A DNA stretch of 64,000 bases from Hoplostethus atlanticus (taxonomy: Eukaryota > Chordata > Actinopteri > Trachichthyiformes > Trachichthyidae), in NCBI GenBank assembly GCA_034670405.1, contig JAXDDX010000004.1:5991001-6055000 (forward strand), in the 5' to 3' direction. A model generated the notes under the pieces. The model did not search any database. It had not been told where the DNA came from and saw only the letters and a list, made by a program, of their open reading frames with translations. Positions 22,681 through 34,172 of this stretch are shown here, in pieces (the stretch's first letter is position 1; each line of letters starts with the position of its first letter). A program made the position numbers and the translations under genes.

Positions 22681-24454
22681 CAAACATTGATCTAAATGTA
22701 TTGAAGCAGCTTGCAGAAGATTTCTAAATGCAGGACTTACCAAGAAAAATATTAAAACATTTTCATCATCATCATCATCAAGTGGTTTGAACAATTAAAA
22801 ATGACAAAATAAAATAAAAACAAAACACTATGCCATATTTGACTCATGCCTCCATTCTGTTACGCTGTGTGCCTTCATGCTAGCTACAGTGAGCTGAATC
22901 AAATGGCTGTTTGTGTGTGAAGGATACAGTAGAGGTGTCGAGGTTTGGAGCAAAATCAATACAGTAAAACATGGATGAGGTTGGGAGCAGGACAGGAACG
23001 TATTCACTTGAAAAGATTCACATTATTGACTGTGTTCAAATATTGTTTGCTGGCTTACCTTTACCTTTGCTGCTGTGTGGGTGAGAGAGAGAGAGAGCAG
23101 AGCTTTTGGCAGGCTTTTTCCTGATTAATTTTTGAAAGAACTATATATCGTAGCGTAGTGCAGTCCAAGGCCCACATGAGAAATGGAGGGGGCCAGAAAG
23201 AGGAGCCCTGAAAGCATCTTCTATTTAGATAATGGCCGTTGGAAAATAATTTGGTAAAATCATTGTTACTAATCTTAAGCGTTTCCCACAATCCACTTGG
23301 TAATTCAAGGTCTTAAATTATTGAGACATACAGTAATTGAAACACAGCTTCAATACAGCACTTCTGAACAACCTTCAAACCTTCAAACCTTCACTCATTC
23401 AACATTCAAGCAAAGCTTTGAATGTAGAAACTCAATTTATTATATATATATATATATATATATTTGTTTTTTTCTTTCATTTTATCTAGTTTGGTTTTCC
23501 TCCTGATGATCTTGAAGCATTAAAAAAAGGCTTCAGTTCGCTCGTTCTCATTTCTTGGCAAACGACACAGTAGCGGCTCCATCCACTCCTCTTCTCCACT
23601 CCTCTTCTTCACAGATAGGCATGATAGAAGAGTGATGATGTCTCTTCGGAAGGTGTTGAATTTTCTTGCCTCATGGTCTCCGGTGAATTACCCTGTCAGA
23701 CTTTCATTAATGGCAGCTGTAAGCCCAGAACATGTGAAGACTCTGGCATATTTCTCCGAGACACACCTATCCATCTTCCTCTTTCCTCATCCCTTCTCTC
23801 TCCGCCCTGCAACTCTGATAATACTTTAGTACTTAGTGAAAGCCTCTCTTGTGCATAATGTACTTACAAAGCTGTAACAACACAATGTAAGTAAATATGT
23901 GCAACTGTTCGTACTGACAGAGCGCTGTTACACCTTTGCAAGTACATGAACTCAGTGCAATTGGGAGATTTTCACTGAAACACGGTGGTATGATGTACTT
24001 ACAATACTTTTCCACAGTTTAATACACAGTTCAATGCACTGGAATACAGCCAATGTAAAGTATTGTGTTACCAAGACTGTCCCTATAGCAAGGGCTTTTA
24101 GAGCTATGATGCCTACACACAGGGAGCTATCATCCCTGGTTAAAAACAAAGGGATTTATCAGGGATGTCTCTGCCTCGGCTGGGGCTAGGGGGACCAAAT
24201 TACAGCCCCAGTGTCTGGTTGGAGGCGGAGGAGGAAATAGATGGGTCTAGATATAATGGAGATGGCCCCTGGGTGGTACTCCTGTGAGGGAGAAAGAGGA
24301 GATTAGAGTGGAGGTGTGAGCTTGCAGTAAGATTACATTTTCCCTCTTTTTAATGGATAAGTGTTTCTCTTTTTTTCCCTCTCTCACTCCCACTATTCTG
24401 CTTCTGTTTCACAGTGTTCCTTCTCTCTCTGCCCTCCATCGCCGCGCACACATG

Positions 24455-24459
<5 letters not shown>
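22681..24459. other. Unique non-coding segment
   Basis: No gene is seen. The interval holds a short (CAT)n patch at 22765-22780, a GA patch near 23084-23098 and a TA tract at 23439-23463. Confidence 0.5.
23439..23463. repeat. (TA)n microsatellite
   Basis: About 12 TA units followed by a T-rich stretch. Confidence 0.95.

Positions 24460-24494
<35 letters not shown>
24460..24494. repeat. (CA)n microsatellite
   Basis: About 17 CA units, followed by imperfect AAGCA/CGCA repeats. Confidence 0.96.
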
Positions 24495-24496
<2 letters not shown>

Positions 24497-24896
24497 AGCA
24501 AGCACGCAAGCACATACACCATGCGCACACACATTCTCTCCTCTCTCCCTCTGTCACCCTCTCCCTCCGTCCTCCCTCACTTGATCCTTACACCTACGTG
24601 CTACAGATGGTTTCATTTTATAAGAGATAAAACCACATTTGGTGGAACTGATTAAACAGAGGGAACAACATCCCCATCTGCCATTTATTCCAATCTGAAA
24701 TTGCTTGGGCAGATGCTGACATCTTTGGAAATGATTGATTCACCCTGTCTGGCCAGAGAAGAGCAGAGAGGAGAGGGGAAGCTGGATACTCCCCAGGGCT
24801 GGAGCTTCCCGCTGCCCTGCCATGGCTCCACGGCAGTGTCACTTCACCAACGACCGAGCCCCCCAGCCCCCCAGTTCCCCACCTCCCTGTCTCCAG

Positions 24897-24943
24897 CAAG
24901 CTGCTGCAATCAGCACAGCCCCTGATTGGACTTGGGCAGGTGA
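24897..24943 (+). other. Weak candidate 47-bp exon
   Basis: A long C/T-rich run ending CTCCAG precedes 24897, and the segment ends GGGCAG followed by GTGAGCGC, a good donor. One frame is open (QAAAISTAPDWTWA). The peptide is not recognised, and the surrounding C-rich sequence makes chance acceptors likely. Confidence 0.12.
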
Positions 24944-24989
24944 GCGCAGGACACTTTAATCATAGGGCCAGTACATGCCAGATAATTCC

Positions 24990-24992
<3 letters not shown>

Positions 24993-25021
<29 letters not shown>
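24993..25021. repeat. (GT)n microsatellite
   Basis: About 14 GT units. Confidence 0.95.
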
Positions 25022-25023
<2 letters not shown>

Positions 25024-25079
25024 ACACATGCACACGGTAATGTATGTGCGCTCGTGTTTTTACGGCAACATCGCGGTTC

Positions 25080-25220
25080 CAAAAATGTGTCCTAATGTGC
25101 TGGCGAAGATCTTTGGCCTTGGTTGATCAGTAATTGTTGACGGTAATTATCATCAAGCTGGAACGTAAAAGCGCCTTTTGTAACCTTTGATCAAATAATC
25201 AAGGCTGTTTTCTCGTCATT
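25080..25220. promoter_or_regulatory. Candidate enhancer-like non-coding block
   Basis: Unique sequence dense in short factor-like motifs: TTGATCAGTAATTG, GGTAATTATCATC and CCTTTGATCAAA (a TCF/LEF-type core). No open frame of note. Enhancer function is inference. Confidence 0.28.
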
Positions 25221-25659
25221 GTGTTGGTGAACTCGCCGGACGGTGCAGCACCAGTCTCCATACCGCCGATTCCTATACCAAGCGACATAGTAGCTGTATA
25301 GTAAGAATACCAATGGGCGGCTGATGGTTATATATTCAACTCAACCTCCATCTAATCAACATTTATAGTGTCCTGCCTGTGGAATTACGCTGCCCTCCAC
25401 TAAATCGACTCAGCATCATCACTTGTAAACACTCAAGCATTTTAAGATGGAAAACTCTTCCTGCAAAGTGCCATCAAAGCCAGCGGTGTGTGTGAGTTCG
25501 CGTGTGTGAAACGAACGCGCATAGTCTCATAAAAACTGCTGAGCTGGGCTCTTCAATGCAATCAGGCGCCGGTCTCAGCTCATATACTTGTTTGATGATA
25601 ACCCGAAGATGGAGGGAGAGCGATGGAGCTCTCCGAGGGACCGCAGTGATAATTTAGCC

Positions 25660-25755
25660 CAGGGAGTGGGTGTGAATCATGGTGCAGGGGTAGGGGAGGC
25701 GGGGTGGGGGGGGCTGGAGGTGGCGAATGAATCATTAGGGTGGGGGCAGGGCGAT
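25660..25755. repeat. G-rich low-complexity block
   Basis: Several runs of four or more G between about 25685 and 25755, potentially quadruplex-forming on the + strand. Confidence 0.6.
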
Positions 25756-26530
25756 GGAGAGATGGAAAAGAGGGTAGAGTCCCTGGGGACTTAGATCCAT
25801 CAGACAGCACTGCTGTGGCCTCGACTACAGCATCGACCCTGCAGGTCTACGGCGCCAAACCCGTCCATCTTCCTTTCTCATCTCTCTCCTTTTTCGCGGT
25901 CTGTCTGTCTCGCTACATCTCCGACATTCTGATTCATAGTAGTCTCTCTCTCTCTCTGTCTTCTTCCCTCCCCCTCTATCATCGGGCATGTCGTTTCACA
26001 TCAGAGGCCTCATCTCTCCCTTTCTCCGTGGCTCTTCTAAACCAAAGCAGCACTCGAGACCCGAGAACGGCAAATGAATTTCCAATCTGAATGCGTGCTC
26101 TGACCCTCTCCCTCTCTCCGCCCGCCCTCCATCTCTCGCCCCCCCAGGCAGCTCATTCCACCTCTCTCCTCCCCTCTGTCCTCCTCTCCTCCCTCTGTCC
26201 TCCTCTCCTCCGTCCCCTTTCGTTCCCACGGCAAACTCTTGATAGGATTCAGAAGCGATTGCTCACCCCTGGAAAAAAAACACACAGAGGGTAGAAAGTG
26301 AATTGTCTCCGTTAGCTGGCTGCCATTTTGCATGACTGTGTTGACATGACTAACAGTGCACTCTCTAAAACATAGTCCCAGACTGCCCTACTTCTCCCAG
26401 TGCAATAATCCATTACCAGCAACATCCATGCCTTTTTCAAGAGTTTCAGCTCCCCAAGGCTTTGACTTTGGACAGGCAGAGGTTAGAGGAAAACAACCTG
26501 AAAACAGCCTTATCTCCCGACACACGGATG
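25756..26530. other. Pyrimidine-rich non-coding segment
   Basis: CT-rich patches at about 25860-25980 and 26100-26225. Several overlapping frames of 60-116 codons on both strands are Ser/Leu or Arg/Glu/Gly low-complexity artefacts. Confidence 0.5.
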
Positions 26531-26534
26531 TTTG

Positions 26535-26720
26535 TTAAGGCTCCCCATTAAGTCTCCCCCTGCATTTGCATATTAATTGCATTCTGGGTGTACTTCTCCT
26601 CCTTTAAGGCTGCTGTTTATAGGTGCTTTATTTCTTTGAGGACAGACACAGACGTCCGCAGGGAGCTCACCTGCGACGGAGGACAGGAATTGAATTCTGC
26701 GGGGGGAAATTGCTTTAACT
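26535..26720. promoter_or_regulatory. Candidate regulatory block with octamer-like site
   Basis: ATTTGCATATTAAT at about 26565-26578 matches a POU-octamer core fused to an ATTA core, within unique sequence. A regulatory role is inferred from this motif. Confidence 0.3.
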
Positions 26721-28049
26721 TGTGTGTAATCAAATTAGCACCCACACACGCCTTGACTGGAGGACCTGCGGGGCACGCCTGTACCTGGATGATGTACATA
26801 CAACCACACACACACACCAAAATACCCAACAAACACAGATAAAAAGCCTCCTAAGTTCAACCCTAAGAAACGAACACTGCAGCACAATTTGATTTGAAAT
26901 TCAGATGGATATTATTTTCAAGCTCTCCCCGATTCGTCCTTCATCTCACGACGTGTCCCGTCCCTTCGCTGCCTCTCGAATTTTCCTGCTTAGATATCAG
27001 AGTGTGGCTTGGCAGCTTCCTCGAGCAAATGTTTGAAAAAAGTTTTAATGACTGGATTGAGTAGGGGATCGAGAAACAGCTGGAGATTCTGTAATGTAGT
27101 GGCTATTCTTATCCGGGAGAGGTAAGACTCAAGCTGTCTCATCCCGAACGCCGGCGTCGCCGTTTTATCCATACTTAGGTATAACAGGTGAATGAGCATC
27201 CTCTCCTCCTTATCTCCAAAACAATGGGACCATATGGTCGGGATACGGATGTACTCGATGGCGCTCTATATGTGCAGTATCGCAGTATGCAGGGTGGGTC
27301 TGTTTGTTATTTTCGTGATAGTACTTTTATTTTGACAAGCTTCGGAGTGAGGCATAACATTTAATTGATAGTAGGCGATGATGGTGTTTTAAATGGTGCA
27401 GACATTATTTTGATAATTATCTGTTGCCAGTAGCAATATATGTGATGATCTGTATCTTGAACATGGCTATTATATTCCTGAGATAAAAGGAAATTCCTCC
27501 ACAGGAGATTTGCTTTATGGTAATGGTCCTTCATTCAACTGAAAATCTAATGATCTGCTCTCAGCCCGTCGGAGTAACTCAGTTCCGGAGCATTGATTTC
27601 CTTTGTGCCGCGGATTGATCTGTGGTCTGTTAGAGCTCAATATGTCACCGGCTCCCTACAGGAGGGCCACAATGCAAAACAATAACCTTAAAAGAATAGA
27701 GTAGAATAGAATATGGTAGGCTAGAGTAGATCAAACGTCACGGTAATACAGCGGATGACAGATGAAATAATCACTCATATCAGACCGACATAAAAACAAT
27801 AAAAACAAGCTCGTAGATGACACCAGATGACAAACACTGGGGTCCCTCTCCCTCCAACGTGGCCGTCAGTAAGCTGCGATGCCATTGGCCGTAATGTCTC
27901 TGCCCTCTCTATTCCAGTGTGGATAATAAGTGAGCAGTAGCCTGGGAGAACGCTGCGACTCATTATGGCTCCCAATGCAGGGGACCACTCCCCATGCAGC
28001 AGCCCCCCCTGCCCTCTGGACTACAACCCCCTGAGGGAGATGCGCACGT

Positions 28050-28050
<1 letters not shown>
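26721..28050. other. Unique non-coding segment
   Basis: No gene is seen. A short AGAATAGA repeat patch occurs near 27690-27725. Confidence 0.5.

Positions 28051-28099
<49 letters not shown>
28051..28099. repeat. (CA)n microsatellite
   Basis: About 24 CA units. Confidence 0.98.
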
Positions 28100-28101
<2 letters not shown>

Positions 28102-28229
28102 CCCCTCTAGTCTTTCCATTAGGCCATGCACTATACCATGCTTCTTTTCACATGGCTGTCTGGCTCCTCTGTCTCGTCAGTGCTAATGTAGACTGGGTAC
28201 TCTCAGTCAGACCCCCACCAGTCTGTCTG

Positions 28230-28234
28230 TGAGA

Positions 28235-28286
<52 letters not shown>

Positions 28287-28290
28287 GAGG

Positions 28291-28363
<73 letters not shown>
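28230..28363. repeat. Long (GA)n purine tract
   Basis: About 134 bp of GA units with a few ACAG and GGGA interruptions, the longest purine dinucleotide tract in the window. Confidence 0.98.
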
Positions 28364-28365
<2 letters not shown>

Positions 28366-29329
28366 AGTGTCTCAACATTGCAGCATTTAGTGATAGAGAC
28401 AGACACACAAACAAAAAGACTTACACAGACCTTGCAGTGCATGTGGTGTGCAAGAGCCTGCAAGATCAAGCACACATCACGTATGTGTGTGTGTGAGCGT
28501 GCACGTGCGATTCTGCGTTGAGTGTGTTTCTATGTGATATGTGTGTAGACTGTGTTCTAAGGGGTTCAGTAGGCACGTGATGGGACACACAGGGCTGCTC
28601 TCCCGCAGATGCAATTAGGCTAAATGGGATTATGCCTATCACATTTCAGACAGGCCGGGCCCCACAGCCACCTGGGGGAGAGGGTGATTGGTGGAGGAGG
28701 AGGAGGAGGGGTGATGAAGAGGGATGGAGGGAGAAAGGGGAAAGGGGGAAGATGCAGACAGGGGAATGTGGTCCCTTAGAGGCAACATCCAGTGTCGTTG
28801 TAATGCAGAACACAGTGATGCTATGGCCGAGGAGAAACATGACTTTATGATTTCATGCTTTTAATGATGAGAAATATAAAAGAGTTTATCAGATTACTCA
28901 ACACTAACCTGCACATTTAGGACCCTGCATATAGCAGCATTGCATGTTGTTTCAGGATGTGATGAACTGTAGTTATTTGACCCCTCCCCCTGCACCCCCC
29001 CTACCCCACCCCTTCCCTCTGGCTAAATGTCAACATCAACAAAGAAATGGAGGGAGGGTAGGTTGACATTTTCACACTGGGTGATTCTGCCCATAGATTC
29101 TCTCCCACTCCATTGAAGTGTGTGGTCACAGGCTGAAGGAGGGGAGATGGGTGAAGAGGAGAGACAGCCACATCGTCATCAGCAACTGATTGTTTAGTAA
29201 GTAATGGTGTTCTGGAGTGGCTCGGATGGAGCGAAGGTGCAGCCTACTGAAATATTACCGATAGAACAAAGGATTTCTACCTGCATGCAGTTATGAGAAA
29301 TATTGTCTAAACCTTCATGTCTTATTATT
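28364..29329. other. Unique non-coding segment
   Basis: No gene is seen. The interval includes a GGA patch near 28697-28710 and a C-rich run at 28981-29015. Confidence 0.5.
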
Positions 29330-29800
29330 ATATGACACAAAACATCTTTTGAAGATACTATGTGCAATTGACCTTATGCCCACAGCGTCCATTTTGACTT
29401 TACATCACGTTTGAGGTGGGAAACTATATATATATAGGTAGTCAGGAACTTGGATAGACCTAACAGTTATCTTGTTCCTGTATGATGACTTGAATTAACT
29501 AGAATCTGACTCATATCCTTCTGCACTCTTGAGATCCGTTTGTTTCTAGTGTGTTTTTCTGTGAGAAACCTTAAATGATAAAGGTTTGTCGGGTAATTCC
29601 TGACATTTGTATGATGAGCATCCGGGGCGAGTTTCCCGCTCCGAGTGTGACGTAAGTTCAAGATGGCCGCCGTGGGACCTGGAGTCTGTATCACTGTATC
29701 ACCACAACACACACACACACACACACTGAGACATTTGAGCCAATAGTGAACCTTCCTCACCTACATACCTCGGCCGGAGAGCGGAGCGAGGCCCGGGCCG
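29330..29800. promoter_or_regulatory. CpG-rich patch with CRE/YY1-like sites (possible promoter or transposon end)
   Basis: TGACGTAAG at about 29648 (a CRE-like half site) is followed within a few bases by CAAGATGGCCGCC, close to a YY1-type motif with an ATG in strong Kozak context (A at -3, G at +4). That ATG opens only a 27-codon frame (MAAVGPGVCITVS, then His-Thr from the CA tract). The 29760-29810 part is GC- and CpG-rich. Similar ATG-GCC/GCT motifs occur in many fish DNA elements, so a transposon terminus is an alternative. Both readings are tentative. Confidence 0.3.
29706..29727. repeat. (CA)n microsatellite
   Basis: About 11 CA units. Confidence 0.93.
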
Positions 29801-29995
29801 CCGTCCTCACAGTCTCCCACGCTCATTCTCACATTAATCAAAAGGGATGTGGTGTTTCCCAGCTCACCTCTTAGTCCCCTGGTGCCAGCTGTGTTTGGGA
29901 CAGGCCCTGTTGGCCTGCCTGCCCCTCATCACACACTGTCATTGTTCCCTTGTCCTGGTAAACACCAGGCCTGCTACAGCTGTTCAAATCCATGG

Positions 29996-29998
<3 letters not shown>

Positions 29999-30037
<39 letters not shown>
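29999..30037. repeat. (CA)n microsatellite
   Basis: About 19 CA units. Confidence 0.97.
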
Positions 30038-30039
<2 letters not shown>

Positions 30040-30389
30040 CGTGTTCCTGTCGGGATGTGCAGTTTCACCCTGCCATTGCATTCTGGTATATAAAGTCTAG
30101 GAGAAATACAGATGCTGAGCAATAGGGCCATGCGCTATAGTGCCCATTGTCCTCTACAATGGTCAGAGAGGTGATGGGTGATGTACAACCCTTACTGGGA
30201 GAGTTCTTATGTTTCTCACTATTATTCACTCTCAGGTACTTCTAGCTAAAGCATCATAATTTATCACACGCGACGTCCCTCTGGGATAGAGAATTTAAAA
30301 GAAGCCCCTGTGGTTGTGAAGACTGGGCACGTAGATTTGTCACTGCGAGCAAATAACCGTCTGGGTGTGACTGGACATCTCTTAATGAT

Positions 30390-30700
30390 GAGAAATTAAA
30401 TGGTCATGGCGGACCACGGAGAGAGACTACAATATGCCTGTGAACACAGGGGACGGAGAACTGAGAGGGGGGTAAACTGGAGAGCTGTGATAGGATACGG
30501 CCCATTAATTATTGAATTCGCTGACGTTATGACAAATGGCGTTGTCCTAGCCCTCACTGGCGCCCATGACTTTTACAAGGCCGGCTGGACAGAGGCTCAG
30601 CACTTCTTCTGTTAAACCACATATGCAGGATTTCAAATCTGCAGAGCCTCTTTTTGAGACGCAGATATTTTCTCAGCCCACCTGCAATGTGGCTGAAGGT
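30390..30700. promoter_or_regulatory. Candidate conserved non-coding block
   Basis: Unique sequence with CCCATTAATTATTGAATTCG and TGACGTTATGAC motifs. A 71-codon frame (30400-30615) has no recognisable features. Confidence 0.25.
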
Positions 30701-32797
30701 AGATTAAGCAGCATGGAGAAAAGTAACTCTAAGCCTGGGGTCATTTTACACTCGTGCTAAAATCGAAAATCCTCCTTGAGAACCTCCATGCAGGTCTGCT
30801 GTTCTGCTGGAAAGGGGAGAGGGAGTTAGCAATTGAGTGAGTGTGTATTTACGTGAGAGATTGAGTGAGCCGGTGTGGGAGTCAGTTACACCTCCATGTT
30901 GTGTGTTTGGCTATGTGTGGCCAGCAGAGAAAGAAAGGCAACAGTGTGCTGTATTTGCACTGTGTGGGACAGCCTCCTGCTCCTGACGTGCATGTGGTCA
31001 GCTGTGCCCCAAGGAGGCATCCAGTATGCATTGTGGGTAAAAAAACCTGGAGGCTCATGCAGTGTTTAGAAACCTTTCACATTCATGGTTGAGCTACTTG
31101 TACATAACCTGGGTACTTCAGCAAAGGGCGCATACAGTATGCATCAGTAGATAAATCAATACATCTATATGGTGTGACACATAGTGTGTGTGTGTGTGTG
31201 TGTACAGTATGTGTGTATATGTTTTAGTAGTTCTCTGTCCTTGTCTCTGCCTGCCTCCAGTCTATTGTTAGCACCAGTCATGGATGCATCATTTCATTGT
31301 TCAGCTGTTTGTATCTGACTGCATCTAACCTTCAAACACCTGCAACACACACAGTGAGAAAAGTAAGAGAGGAAAAAACAAGTGTAAAACAAAAGTAAAA
31401 CAGGGAGAGAAAGAGGGAGAGAAAGAGAGAGAGAGAGAGAGCAAGCCCTTTGAGTAAACAGTACAGGATGTGCAGTGCATCGAATACAAACAGTTCTTAT
31501 TTGGTTAGTCTAAAATAATACCCATTAGAGCTATTAACCTTTAATAGCAACAATATATCAGCCGAAGAAGAAAGTACGCACCGCTGTTTATCTGTGTATC
31601 TTGCAAAAACAATGAGTCTCTGGTGACTCAAGCGAGGCTAAAGTGTTACTTATTTCAATTACTGAATGACTGGATACCACACACTGAATAATGACTCCCT
31701 TTATAAGACACCCCAAAAATTGACCGAAGCGGTGCTAGAATAATAGCACCATTTATGAGTCAAATGTATGCTGGTAAGTCACAGAGGGTATTCTCCGTGT
31801 ATTTGTCTCCCGTGGTGTTTGCCTGTCTCAGAATAGAGCAACTGTGAGGGAGCCGGGGTCTGCGGGCCTTGTTCTGTGCTATAGCTATCCTGTCGTTAAT
31901 GGCTATCCCTGTAGATACAGCCCGCTGCCAGCTGCTGCTCTGGCCCTCTGGAAAAGAGGCTAGCAATTAGACCTTGCACTTAAAACAAGGTGAGTCAGGA
32001 CCTTTTAATGGTGCACTATTTCTGCGCTCCCACACATGTGGCCACTTAGATTTTTAGCTGCGCCAGAGAACTCCTCGGCACTGAGGCGTGGAGGTTACAA
32101 TGTCCAAATAAGTTAGGTAGTGGGTGGTATGGTAATATTGCAGAATTGTTCTACAGGAAATGGCCTTTTGCGAAAATGAACGTGGTGTGCACTTTTACCC
32201 CCCCCCACTGCAAGCCATTTGCAAAAATGTGATTTAAAGTAGATTTCTGTGTAGCGTGCTATATTTGCTTGTACTGTAAAATCTATTGAAATATAAATGA
32301 AATATTTCCAAAGTTCTTTCAGCATCTTTAAACCTGCCAGTAATGTAATATGTCACCATCTGCTCCATCAGGTTATATAACTTCCAATCCTTATTCTTAA
32401 TCAAAAAGTAGCATATCAAACCGCCTGACTGCCGTTATCAAGCACCCAGGAATTATTGGACACAATTTGAATGCATCAAGTATCTTTTCTGACCCTAGAC
32501 TAAAATCAAGCCCACAAGGCAGAAGGGTGGCATACAGCGGTGCAACGCTTATGTACCGGTGTAGCATAGCTCTGTACTGGCTGTTCCCTCCGTGGTGCTT
32601 TATTGTGGGGAGGGGTGGGGTTATCGTTCTGATTCTCTCCTGCCTCTCAGCTCAGACCTTGGGCAAGATGATGGGGGGTAGCTGCCTGTGTTTAGACTAC
32701 TGCACCTTTTTTTCACTGGACCTTACTCTGCTAACCTTGAGTGTTTAGAGGCTGTATGATAGCAAGCCTAACCTAACACATAGACACACATGCTGTT

Positions 32798-32798
<1 letters not shown>
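30701..32798. other. Unique non-coding segment
   Basis: No gene is seen. The interval holds a short GT run at 31182-31204 and a GA run at 31403-31441. An AAG|GTGAGTC donor-like site at 31989-31990 has no open frame leading to it: the best frame stops at TAG about 30 bp before it. Confidence 0.5.
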
Positions 32799-32837
<39 letters not shown>

Positions 32838-32862
32838 GCACACACGCACACACGCACACACA
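32799..32862. repeat. (CT)n-(CA)n compound microsatellite
   Basis: About 9 CT units pass directly into CA units with regularly spaced GCACACA interruptions. Confidence 0.96.
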
Positions 32863-33755
32863 GCATGCAGTGGCCACATGAACATGAGCATGGAAAGAAA
32901 TGATTTACAGTCGCACAAATAGAACAGCGTAGGCTGAAATAAGAGGGCTAATATCCCTGCTATTTTCTGCTATGTTTCAAATAAAAGATTGAACTGTACA
33001 GAGCTCACATCCTACAGCATCGGCCTTTTTTCTTTAAAATTGCGCCTTTCTTGTGTTTAGGTGGTCCTTTTATCGCAGAATGTGAAAATTAAATATTTTC
33101 CACCTGAATATCTTTAAATACTGAGGCTTTCCAACTCTGGGGCTTTTCAAGGAGTGGCATTGACGGAGAAAAAGAAGGCCGATGTTGTCTTTTAGTTTAA
33201 ATCTCGATGTCTGCCAGTTCCTTCCTCAAGCCGTGAAACTTTATTTCTCTGACCAACCTGGGGAGATTCACAGTCATCCATACACTGCGACAGATGTAAA
33301 GGCCATTGGACTTAGACTGTCCGGAGCAGTCGGACTGCCAGCTGAGGAGGGGCTATATACTCATGATAAATGACAGCCTTCAGCCTGGCCAATCTAAATA
33401 GATTATCTTGGCTGCATCCTCCCCCGACCAGGTGCCCACGTGTAAAAAGAACCGACTATGTAAAAGCCATACAGTCACCTGCTGTATGCTGCCTATTCAG
33501 GGCAACATGAATAGGCACAGGAAAGGGACAACGAAAGCTGAGTTCCATTTTATTTCAGGGAGAGAGACTGCATGCTCTCATTCATTCAGTCTCCAACGGT
33601 TCGAGAAGCTCTTGATAACACCATTTTACAATGTTATTAAAAGTGCAATCAACCTATTGTAAAATAGTGACCGACATAATATTCTGTCAATGTCGTAATG
33701 ATTTGATGCCTCATATGAACCGACGATAATATGGGGCTGGCCTACTTTGTCTCGA
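32863..33755. other. Unique non-coding segment
   Basis: No gene is seen; frames of 63-84 codons are unremarkable. Confidence 0.5.
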
Positions 33756-33989
33756 CATTGCTTTATTTGTTTTAAACAGCGGCTGAAGACCTTCCTCTCC
33801 AGCCAGGCCTTTGGACCCAGCTGCTGAATTGTGGCCCTCTGCTTTTTGACCTTTTTGTCCTTTGTTTGTCTTATTGTCTTCCTACTTGTTAGCCTAGTTG
33901 TTGTTTTTTTTGTTTTTCACCTCATCTAGTTCTTCTCTCTTCTATTGTTAAGTGCCTTGGGTACCTTGAAAGGCGTTCTAAAAATGAAA

Positions 33990-34021
<32 letters not shown>
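33756..34021 (+). mobile_element. 3' end of a non-LTR retrotransposon (LINE), 5'-truncated
   Basis: The + frame encodes FKQRLKTFLSSQAF followed by GPSC and a TGA stop at 33825-33827. This resembles the C-terminus of reverse-transcriptase ORFs of fish LINEs (a K-x-R-L-K-T-F-L-x-x-Q/L-A-F ending). A T-rich 3' UTR of about 160 bp follows, then a conserved-looking AAGTGCCTTGGG...TTGAAAGGCG stretch, and the element ends in about ten ATT units (33990-34021). That is the usual layout of a 5'-truncated LINE insertion with a short tandem tail. The clade cannot be assigned. Only the last ~22 codons of the ORF remain, so the copy is dead. Confidence 0.72.
33990..34021. repeat. (ATT)n tail of the LINE
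   Basis: About ten ATT/TTA units directly following the LINE 3' UTR; it is probably the priming tail. Confidence 0.95.
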
Positions 34022-34048
34022 CCAACTCTAAAAAATCTCCAGCATAGG

Positions 34049-34172
34049 TGGTGGTTAGTTCAGTTGGTGCACAACATCCTGGGTTTGAATCTGGCCCGAC
34101 ATCTTTGTTCACATGTCATCCCCCAATCTTTCTCCTCTTTGAACCCTCTCATAAAGGCAAAAAGAAAAACAC
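34049..34172 (+). mobile_element. tRNA-derived SINE
   Basis: A-box-like TAGTTCAGTTGG (34056-34067) and B-box-like GGTTTGAATCTGG (34082-34094) have the order and spacing of a Pol III type 2 promoter in a tRNA-derived SINE head. They are followed by ACATGTCATCCCCC, a C/T-rich stretch and AAAGGCAAAAAG, the tail layout of a SINE family that is very common in percomorph fish. The 5' end seems truncated or degraded. It sits about 28 bp after the LINE tail, on the same strand. The family name is not assigned. Confidence 0.68.

Noticed and set aside
31827..31989. Acceptor-like CTGTCTCAG and strong AAG|GTGAGTC donor
   Set aside because: The best frame stops (TAG) about 30 bp before the donor.
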